From an uncultured Colwellia sp. (GTDB lineage: Bacteria; Pseudomonadota; Gammaproteobacteria; Enterobacterales; Alteromonadaceae), in contig CAJXWZ010000006.1 in the NCBI GenBank assembly GCA_913062815.1, forward strand, positions 1 through 64,000: a stretch of DNA of 64,000 bases, in the 5' to 3' direction. Shown here one piece after another: positions 57,555 through 64,000 of the stretch. Position numbers and translations under genes: made by a program. The notes beneath the pieces were generated by a model. It was not told the DNA's origin. It worked only from the letters and a program-made list of their open reading frames with translations, and searched no databases. Each line of letters begins with the position of its first letter. Within the stretch, counting starts at the first letter, position 1.

Positions 57555-58685
57555 TTACTTTTTCAATTCATTCGCTTTTAAAAGCATCGCTTTACTTTCA
57601 GTTAAGAAATCATCGGCATAATGACCAAACCAATTTGATACTTGACTAAACATGGTAACAAAAGCATCTTTGTCCCCTACTTCCACATCTTCTAAAAGCT
57701 CTAGAAAACGATAAGCAAAACGTTTCATCATTGAGATATTATCAGGATTAGCAAAAATAATATCTGAATATAAAATGGGGTTTTGAGCAAACAGACGACC
57801 CACCATAATCAACTCTAAACGATAAATAGGTGAGCTCATATCGACGAGCTTTTCTATATCTGCGCCTTCAGTCATTAAATGATAACCATAAGCAATAGTA
57901 GAAAAATGCCTCATAACTTGCACCATAGACATGGCTTGATCATGTTCATGGGCCGTTACAGGGTAAACCTTAGCCCCCCAAACTTGAAACTGCTTTAATA
58001 ACCATTGATATTTTTCTGGCGCTCTACCATCACATGCAATAATGGTTTGTTTAATTAGGCCAGTAACATCAGGGCCAAACATGGGATGCAAACCTACAAC
58101 AGGACCTGAATGAGCCTTCATCATTTCATACAAAGGAGACTCTTTAATACTGGTGACGTCAGCCAAAATACAAGTTTCTGGTAAATGATTTAGGTGATGA
58201 ATAACAATTGACGTTAAGCGTATAGGCACTGAAACAATCACTAAACTTGCATCCGATAGAATAGCCTCGCTATTAGGCCAATCTTCTTGCTCTATTATGG
58301 CAACTTCATAACTAGAGCGTTCAAATAAATCAACAAAAACATGCCCAAGTTGCCCTCTTCCGCCAATAACGACAACTTTATTACAATCAGGGTTAATGCA
58401 CTGATAACCACTAGCATCTTGGCTTACATAAGAGTCACGCATCAAACGACGTAATATGTCTTCGATTAAATCGGCGCTTAAACCAACATTACTTGCCTGC
58501 TCCCGACGCTTAGCAATGAGATTCGCTTCTCGTTCAGGTGCGTAAATAGGCATACCTTCAGCGCTTTTTAACTCGCCAACTTTAGCGGTAACAGCTAAGC
58601 GCTTGCTCAGTAATTCGACTAACTGGCTATCAATATCATCAATTTCATCGCGTAATGCGTTGAGGTTATCATCAAAATTACTCAT
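57555..58685 (-). CDS. tyrA: Bifunctional chorismate mutase/prephenate dehydrogenase (T-protein)
   Basis: 376 residues. Chorismate mutase about 1-90 (LRDEIDDIDSQLVELLSKRL, PIYAPEREANLIAKRRE), then the NAD-binding dehydrogenase (VVIGGRGQLGHVFVDLF near 105, GLHPMFGPDVTG near 200, DQAMSMVQVMRHF near 245). It makes 4-hydroxyphenylpyruvate for tyrosine. Second gene of an operon with aroF, 20 bp downstream. Tyrosine control via TyrR boxes is expected. Confidence 0.96.
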   Translation of the reverse strand: MSNFDDNLNALRDEIDDIDSQLVELLSKRLAVTAKVGELKSAEGMPIYAPEREANLIAKRREQASNVGLSADLIEDILRRLMRDSYVSQDASGYQCINPDCNKVVVIGGRGQLGHVFVDLFERSSYEVAIIEQEDWPNSEAILSDASLVIVSVPIRLTSIVIHHLNHLPETCILADVTSIKESPLYEMMKAHSGPVVGLHPMFGPDVTGLIKQTIIACDGRAPEKYQWLLKQFQVWGAKVYPVTAHEHDQAMSMVQVMRHFSTIAYGYHLMTEGADIEKLVDMSSPIYRLELIMVGRLFAQNPILYSDIIFANPDNISMMKRFAYRFLELLEDVEVGDKDAFVTMFSQVSNWFGHYADDFLTESKAMLLKANELKK

Positions 58686-58705
58686 ATTTCCCTTAAGGTA
58701 AATCG

Positions 58706-59788
58706 TTATTTAATGCGCGCTTTTAATACTGATTCAAGCATAGCATCTGCTTCACTAAACAATGTTTTGGTAGTATCCATATCGATACAAGCATCGGTCA
58801 CCGATACGCCATATTCCATATCAGCAAATGACAAATCTGAGCTTTGATTACCCGCTTTTAGATTACTCTCAAGCATGATACCAATTATAGACTTATTGCC
58901 CTCTATTATTTGATTAAAAACGTTAGTAGCAACTAACGGTTGTCGACGATAATCTTTATTCGAGTTGCCATGGCTACAGTCAACAACAATACCGGGCTCC
59001 AAATTATGTTTGGCCAGTATTTGTTCACAATCACTAATATTTACACTGTCATAATTTGGCTGCTTGCCACCTCGCAAAATAACATGTCCATCAGGATTGC
59101 CCGAAGTCTTAATTAATGAAACTTGCCCTTGTCGGTTTATTCCCATGAAACGATGAGATGATGCAGCAGATTGTAAGGCGTTAATTGCCACATCTAAACT
59201 ACCATTAGTACCATTTTTGAAACCTATTGGCATTGACAGTCCGCTCGCCATTTCCCTATGGGTTTGCGACTCTGTTGTTCGAGCCCCAATCGCAGACCAA
59301 CTAAATAACTCTGCTAAATATTGCGGGCTAATAGGATCTAATGCTTCTGTTGCCAGTGGTAAGCCTAATTCAGTTAAGTAAATTAACAACTCTCTTGCTT
59401 TTCTTAGGCCGGCTTCAACATCAAATGAGCCGTCCATATGCGGATCATTAATTAACCCTTTCCAACCAACGGTAGTACGCGGCTTCTCAAAGTAAACACG
59501 CATGACTATAAATAGCGAGTCTTTGTATTTTTCGTGTAACGCTTTTAATTCTCGAGCGTAAGCTTTCGCTGCATCAACGTCATGCACCGAACAAGGGCCA
59601 CTGATCACCAGTAAACGCGAGTCATTCTTGTGGATAATATCCGCTATTATTTTTCGTGACTCTTTAACAAAAGCACGACCTGGCTCTTTAAGGGGCAACT
59701 CTTCTTTTAGTTGCTCTGGCGTTAATAATACATGCTCTTCATTAACATGAATGTCATTTAAGCTACTGATATGTGGTGTGTTAGACAT
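58706..59788 (-). CDS. aroF: 3-deoxy-7-phosphoheptulonate synthase, class I (AroF-like)
   Basis: 360 residues. DAHP synthase motifs: LLVISGPCSVHDVDAAKAYA near 59-78, MRVYFEKPRTTVGWKGLIND, the ATEALDPISPQYLAEL segment, GFKNGTNGSLDVA, and VDCSHGNSNKDYRRQ for metal binding. First committed step of the aromatic pathway. Operon with tyrA and a TyrR-like box upstream point to the tyrosine-regulated isoenzyme. It could be the only isoenzyme; the window cannot tell. Confidence 0.95.
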   Translation of the reverse strand: MSNTPHISSLNDIHVNEEHVLLTPEQLKEELPLKEPGRAFVKESRKIIADIIHKNDSRLLVISGPCSVHDVDAAKAYARELKALHEKYKDSLFIVMRVYFEKPRTTVGWKGLINDPHMDGSFDVEAGLRKARELLIYLTELGLPLATEALDPISPQYLAELFSWSAIGARTTESQTHREMASGLSMPIGFKNGTNGSLDVAINALQSAASSHRFMGINRQGQVSLIKTSGNPDGHVILRGGKQPNYDSVNISDCEQILAKHNLEPGIVVDCSHGNSNKDYRRQPLVATNVFNQIIEGNKSIIGIMLESNLKAGNQSSDLSFADMEYGVSVTDACIDMDTTKTLFSEADAMLESVLKARIK

Positions 59789-59912
59789 AGTTCATTCCTA
59801 AAAATTACAATTTAAAAATGCGCAGGATAAAACAAGATTTACAGAAAATATTGAAAAGTTCAAAGTGCAGTTTTAAAGGCTTACAGCTTACTTATTCATA
59901 AAAACATAAAAT

Positions 59913-59953
59913 CGTAAAGATTTAATTACGCGATTTGTAAGGTTATTTTTACA
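59913..59953 (-). promoter_or_regulatory. Tandem TyrR boxes upstream of aroF-tyrA
   Basis: TGTAAG-GTTATT-TTTACA at 59936-59953 differs from the TyrR consensus TGTAAA-N6-TTTACA at one base. A weaker CGTAAA-GATTTA-ATTACG lies at 59913-59930, 23 bp away, about two helical turns. Both lie 125-165 bp upstream of aroF. Confidence 0.7.
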
Positions 59954-60018
59954 CATTATTTTTACTGAGTACAGCTTAATTTTAAGAAAATACTAATTTT
60001 TTGCGTGTCGTAACAAAA

Positions 60019-60047
60019 GCGTCATATTTCGTTCATTTATCTGTCAC
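60019..60047 (+). promoter_or_regulatory. Pho box, three 7-bp repeats, upstream of pstS
   Basis: GCGTCAT-ATTT-CGTTCAT-TTAT-CTGTCAC: three CTGTCAT-like heptamers, each separated by four AT bases (11-bp period), the classic PhoB layout. A -10-like TACACT begins 10 bp later at 60058. Confidence 0.82.
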
Positions 60048-60122
60048 ATAAAATTTCTACACTGTGCTCAGTTTACTAAATACAACTTTAAAAAACTCTA
60101 AACTTAACCAGAGAGAATCAAG

Positions 60123-61202
60123 ATGAATAAAATGATGACAAGCGCTTTAACAAAAGCAGTTTTTGGATTATCCGTTAGTACTGTCGCTTTACTCAGTAGT
60201 GTTACCAATGCGCAAGGCAACAGTCGCGACACTATTACTGCCGTTGGCTCTTCTACTGTATACCCATTTTCAACCGTCGTTGCTGAGCGGTTTGGTAAAA
60301 ATACTGATTTTAAAACACCAAAAATTGAATCTACTGGAACTGGTGGTGGCATGAAGTTATTTTGTGCTAGCAATGCAATTGACACACCTGACTTAGCTAA
60401 CGCTTCTCGCCGCATGAAAAAAAGTGAATTTGATATGTGTGCGAAAAATGGTGTTACTAGCATTACTGAAGTATTGGTTGGCTACGACGGTATTGTAGTT
60501 GCGAACTCTAATACCGCTAGCGCAATGAAAGTAACGCGCAAGGAGCTATTTTTAGCATTAGCTAAAGATGTGCCAGCAAAAGATGGCAGCGAAAAACTAA
60601 TCGCCAACCCTTACAGAGTATGGAGCGACATTAACCCTACACTTCCAGCAAATAAAATTGAAGTTTTAGGCCCACCGCCAACCTCAGGCACACGTGATGC
60701 TTTCGCTGAACTGGTACTAGAAGCGGGCTGTAAAAAGTACGCTTGGATTAAAGCAATTAAAAAGCAAAACAAGTCTAAGTACAAAGAAATTTGTCATAGT
60801 GTTCGTGAAGATCATGCCTATATAGAAGCGGGCGAAAACGACAACTTAATAGTGCAAAAGCTAACGGCTAATCCTAAAGCGTTCGGTATTTTTGGTTTCA
60901 GTTTCTTAGACCAAAATAACGATATGCTGCAAGGCTCAATTATTGATGGTCAAGGCCCAGCTTTTGATGCTATAGCTGATGGCTCATATCCTGTGTCTCG
61001 CCCTCTTTACTTCTATGTTAAAAATGCTCATGTTGGCAAAGTGCCTGGCATCTTAGCATTCTTAAAAGAGTACACTTCTGAAGCAGCTATGGGTGAAGAA
61101 GGGTATTTAACAGATAAAGGCTTGATTCCTTTAGGAGAAGTAAAGTTAGCAAAGGTACGAAACAATGTTCTATCACTGACACCATTAGCACTAAATAAAT
61201 AA
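60123..61202 (+). CDS. pstS: Phosphate ABC transporter substrate-binding protein PstS
   Basis: 359 residues. Signal peptide about 1-31 (ending TNAQG). Phosphate-binding signatures: ITAVGSSTVYPFSTVVAERF near 39-58, ESTGTGGGMKLFC, and PPTSGTRDAFAELVLEAG. It captures phosphate in the periplasm. It is longer than the E. coli protein at the C-terminal lobe region (EDHAYIEAGENDN). First in pstSCA; a Pho box lies 76-104 bp upstream. Confidence 0.94.
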   Translation: MNKMMTSALTKAVFGLSVSTVALLSSVTNAQGNSRDTITAVGSSTVYPFSTVVAERFGKNTDFKTPKIESTGTGGGMKLFCASNAIDTPDLANASRRMKKSEFDMCAKNGVTSITEVLVGYDGIVVANSNTASAMKVTRKELFLALAKDVPAKDGSEKLIANPYRVWSDINPTLPANKIEVLGPPPTSGTRDAFAELVLEAGCKKYAWIKAIKKQNKSKYKEICHSVREDHAYIEAGENDNLIVQKLTANPKAFGIFGFSFLDQNNDMLQGSIIDGQGPAFDAIADGSYPVSRPLYFYVKNAHVGKVPGILAFLKEYTSEAAMGEEGYLTDKGLIPLGEVKLAKVRNNVLSLTPLALNK

Positions 61203-61231
61203 TTTCTTATAGCTTTATAAATTGAGCTTTA

Positions 61232-61254
61232 GGCGAGCATCAATGCTCGCCTTT
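61232..61254 (+). terminator. Hairpin between pstS and pstC
   Basis: GGCGAGCAT and ATGCTCGCC arms with a two-base spacer, followed by TTTGCTTG. It probably stops or stabilises part of the transcripts so that pstS is expressed above pstC and pstA. Confidence 0.65.
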
Positions 61255-61291
61255 GCTTGTTCATTTATTAGAAATAATTTGGCCCTGAAAT

Positions 61292-62710
61292 ATGAATTCC
61301 CCTTTACTTTTTACCCTTCTCGTATGCCTTACTTTATTCAGTTATTGGTATGGTATTAATCGCTCATTGAAAGTTGCCGGTGGTACAGAGCATAAAAAAG
61401 TGCTGTCCTGCTTGCCTAAACAGTTTGGTTTGCTCACTGCCATGGTCTGTGGTCTGCCAGCACTCATTACCCTATTAATTTTTAATAGCGCTGAACAACT
61501 TGTTATTGAACAACTACTAACAGCGACGTTACCTGCAAATATACAAGCTTTATCAAATATAGACTTAGGTTTGTATTTGAACAATATACGCTTTTTAGCT
61601 TTGTCTGAATCTAACCAAGCCTTATTAAATAACTTAAGTAGTAGCACTGATATAGCGTTAAATATTCAATTAAATGCCGCGATAGCCATACAAAAACTAG
61701 AGCAACAAGCAAAATGGTTAAAAACGGCGTTAGTGTTAGTCGTTTCATTGGTTAGCGTTATCATTCTCGTTAGAAAATTCAGTATTACTTATGAAGCACG
61801 ACAAAAATCAGAAACCATCATTCATGCCTTGCTTGTAGCTTCATCTGCCATTGCGATTTTAACTACGCTAGGCATTGTCATTTCCGTTTTATTTGAATCT
61901 ATTCACTTTTTTAAAAGTGTTCCTGCCACTGAGTTTATGTTTGGCACACAGTGGAGTCCACAAACAGCAATGAGAGCTGACCAAATAGGTGGTTCAGGGT
62001 CATTTGGCGCCGTACCACTCTTTGCCGGCACCCTGCTAATTACCTTTATTGCCATGCTTTTAGCAGTACCTGTTGGCTTAATGATAGCTATATACCTTTC
62101 ACAGTATGCCAATTCAAAATTCCGTAATATTGCCAAGCCAATGTTAGAGGTTTTAGCTGGAATCCCAACGGTAGTTTATGGTTTTTTTGCCGCGCTTACT
62201 GTCGCTCCAGTTATTCGAAGTACTGGCGAATATTTTGGTTTAAGCGTCGCTTCTGAAAGTGCTTTAGCCGCAGGTCTTGTCATGGGTACCATGATTATTC
62301 CTTTTGTTTCATCATTATCTGAAGACGCCATCAGTGCAGTACCCAAAGCATTAAAAGAAGCCTCTTTTGGTATGGGGGCAACTAAAAGTGAGACTGTTAT
62401 CAAGGTATTACTTCCTGCTGCATTGCCCGGTATTGTTGGCGCTATTTTGTTGGCTATTTCACGTGCCATTGGTGAAACCATGATAGTGGTAATGGCTGCT
62501 GGTATGGCGGCAAATTTAACCGCTAACCCGTTAGACTCAGTTACCACCGTTACCGTACAAATCGTCACGCTATTAACGGGCGATCAAGAATTTGACAGTC
62601 CAAAAACATTAGCTGCGTTTGCCTTAGGTTTAATGCTATTTATAACCACCCTAGGCTTGAATATCTTAGCGTTAAAAGTGGTACAAAAGTACAGAGAACA
62701 ATATGACTAA
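61292..62710 (+). CDS. pstC: Phosphate ABC transporter permease PstC, enlarged form
   Basis: 472 residues, well above the roughly 320 of E. coli PstC. The core permease (ISVLFESIHFF, then SFGAVPLFAGTLLITFIAML, EVLAGIPTVVYGFFA, AVPKALKEASFGMGATKSET) is conserved with the EAA-type loop. The extra part is N-terminal: one helix at the start, a second at 40-65, then a periplasmic or loop section up to about 150. Its end overlaps pstA by 8 bp. Confidence 0.93.
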   Translation: MNSPLLFTLLVCLTLFSYWYGINRSLKVAGGTEHKKVLSCLPKQFGLLTAMVCGLPALITLLIFNSAEQLVIEQLLTATLPANIQALSNIDLGLYLNNIRFLALSESNQALLNNLSSSTDIALNIQLNAAIAIQKLEQQAKWLKTALVLVVSLVSVIILVRKFSITYEARQKSETIIHALLVASSAIAILTTLGIVISVLFESIHFFKSVPATEFMFGTQWSPQTAMRADQIGGSGSFGAVPLFAGTLLITFIAMLLAVPVGLMIAIYLSQYANSKFRNIAKPMLEVLAGIPTVVYGFFAALTVAPVIRSTGEYFGLSVASESALAAGLVMGTMIIPFVSSLSEDAISAVPKALKEASFGMGATKSETVIKVLLPAALPGIVGAILLAISRAIGETMIVVMAAGMAANLTANPLDSVTTVTVQIVTLLTGDQEFDSPKTLAAFALGLMLFITTLGLNILALKVVQKYREQYD

Positions 62711-64000
62711 CTCAATAGACAAGAACATAACAGGTAATGCAACGCCTGCAAAACTACAAACGAAACTCTCTACCACAGAGAAAGTTGCCTTAAGTTTGAA
62801 AAAACGTCATCAAAAAGAGAGACGCTTTAGAAATACTGGATTCAGTGCAGTGCTGTTTGGCTTTATGCTAGTGGTTATCTTAATTGGTGACATCACCACA
62901 AAAGCGCTGCCAGCATTTCATCAGCATTGGGTAAAGTTGGATGTTAATTATCAAAGTGACTGGTTAAGTGTTGATGCAAACTTAAGCGGTTATGAATTGA
63001 CGCAACAACTTAAAACAGCAAATTTTCGAAAAGTATTGAGAAATTCTCTTTACCCTATGTTTGTTAATGAACAAACTCCTAAACTGTCACGCAAAGACAA
63101 ACGTTCAGCATTTAAGTTATTTTCAAGCAATGCTGAATTTACCATTCGCGACGCTTTACTCGCTGCTCCTGAAGATCTTAATGAAACCGTGTCTATCTGG
63201 GTAAGACTTGATGATGACGTTGATAGCTACCTTAAAGAAGGTTTTGCTTTTGGTACTGCCGGCTTACGTATTGACGAACAACAAGCGCAATGGGTAGCAA
63301 AACTTGAACAAGAGCAGCGCATTGAAAGTCGCTTTAATACTAGTTTCTTTACCGCGAGTGATTCACGTGAACCCGAACTTGCCGGTATTAAAGGTGCGTT
63401 AATGGGTACATTGCTCACTATGTTTGTTACCTTACTATTGTCGTTTCCCTTAGGGGTGGCCGGTGCTTTATATTTAGAAGAGTTTGCCCCTAAAAATCGC
63501 TTAACCGATATCATAGAAATTAACATTAATAACTTAGCGGCAGTACCTTCAATCGTGTTTGGCTTACTGGGGCTTGCTGTTATCATTAATTTATTTGGCC
63601 TACCACGTTCAGCACCATTAGTGGGTGGCATTGTATTAACCTTAATGACGTTACCCACCATTATTATTGCAAGTCGAGCAGCAATAAAGGCCGTTCCGCC
63701 TTCAATTAGAGAGGCCGCTTTGGGATTAGGTGCTTCTAAAATGCAAGTAACCTTATCTCATGTATTGCCACAAGCAATGCCCGGTATTATTACTGGCGGT
63801 ATAATAGGTATTGCGCAAGCATTAGGTGAAACGGCACCTCTACTTATGATAGGTATGGTGGCCTTTATTGTTGATGTACCAACCAGTATTGCTGACTCAG
63901 CAACCGTACTTCCAGTACAAATATTTTTATGGGCAGATAGCCCAGAGCGGGCATTTTTAGCAAAAACGTCTGCCGCTATTTTAGTACTATTAACACTATT
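62703..64000 (+). CDS. pstA: Phosphate ABC transporter permease PstA, enlarged form, C-terminus off the window
   Basis: Starts ATG 62703, overlapping the pstC stop by 8 bp, and is open to the right edge (432 codons visible). Cytoplasmic basic N-terminus, a helix at about 50-65 (SAVLFGFMLVVILIGDI), a soluble insertion of about 150 residues (KVLRNSLYPMFVNEQ to DSREPELAGI), then the permease core (GTLLTMFVTLLLSFPLGVAG, NNLAAVPSIVFGLLGL, PPSIREAALGLGAS, GETAPLLMIG). The insertion is not in E. coli PstA. Confidence 0.92.
   Translation, partial: MTNSIDKNITGNATPAKLQTKLSTTEKVALSLKKRHQKERRFRNTGFSAVLFGFMLVVILIGDITTKALPAFHQHWVKLDVNYQSDWLSVDANLSGYELTQQLKTANFRKVLRNSLYPMFVNEQTPKLSRKDKRSAFKLFSSNAEFTIRDALLAAPEDLNETVSIWVRLDDDVDSYLKEGFAFGTAGLRIDEQQAQWVAKLEQEQRIESRFNTSFFTASDSREPELAGIKGALMGTLLTMFVTLLLSFPLGVAGALYLEEFAPKNRLTDIIEININNLAAVPSIVFGLLGLAVIINLFGLPRSAPLVGGIVLTLMTLPTIIIASRAAIKAVPPSIREAALGLGASKMQVTLSHVLPQAMPGIITGGIIGIAQALGETAPLLMIGMVAFIVDVPTSIADSATVLPVQIFLWADSPERAFLAKTSAAILVLLTL

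Overview
The window looks like chromosome of a low-GC marine gammaproteobacterium of the Alteromonadales (Colwellia/Thalassotalea-like). The gene families point there: winged-helix/TolB-like fusion regulators, PEP-CTERM and GlyGly-CTERM surface proteins, an EfpL (YeiP) paralogue, DUF2058 and DUF1456 housekeeping proteins, an RhlE-type helicase, a pst operon with enlarged permeases, and a CsrB-type regulatory RNA. The genus is an inference from content, not from a database match. No rRNA, tRNA, intact insertion sequence, prophage or CRISPR array was seen.

Layout. 1-9.6 kb: a partial glutamine-synthetase-family gene, a tripartite ABC efflux operon (adaptor, ATPase, FtsX-type permease) transcribed leftward behind a membrane-spanning winged-helix regulator, and a DJ-1/PfpI-family gene. 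9.6-16.4 kb: rimO, followed by two displaced copies of its 5' end that bracket first a PEP-CTERM gene and then a regulator/FG-GAP gene pair. This looks like serial insertion at the start of rimO. 16.4-26.7 kb: small hypothetical proteins, two SBP_bac_3-like periplasmic proteins, a three-gene oxidoreductase operon, two histidine kinases without adjacent response regulators, and two gene wrecks (an S9 peptidase with a large internal deletion and the tail of a TonB-dependent receptor). 26.7-37 kb: a chemotaxis receptor, a SCO-like protein, a DUF417 membrane protein, a LysE exporter, an RhlE helicase, a DUF1456 protein, a YbiT-like ABC-F protein and a HupE/UreJ pair.

37-42.8 kb is gene-poor. It contains a CsrB/RsmZ-like RNA on the minus strand with about 27 GGA motifs, an intrinsic terminator and an upstream GacA/UvrY-type palindrome. 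It also holds a lone cassette-like ORF with an attC-like element and a very large Reg_prop/Y_Y_Y/GGDEF diguanylate cyclase. 42.8-51.6 kb: aspartoacylase-like M14 protein, efpL, a 45-residue coiled-coil gene not previously delimited by length-based ORF calling, a YeiH/LysR divergent pair with a palindromic operator candidate, DUF2058, and a molybdenum hydroxylase operon (large subunit, 2Fe-2S subunit, cofactor nucleotidyltransferase).

51.8-64 kb: a penicillin acylase, a MAPEG protein, then the aromatic amino-acid block: pheA on the plus strand and aroF-tyrA on the minus strand, the latter preceded by TyrR-like boxes. The window ends in pstS-pstC-pstA, preceded by a three-repeat Pho box. The best-supported regulatory findings are the CsrB-type RNA with its GacA site, the Pho box and the TyrR boxes. 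The most unusual structural finding is the repeated rimO 5' end.
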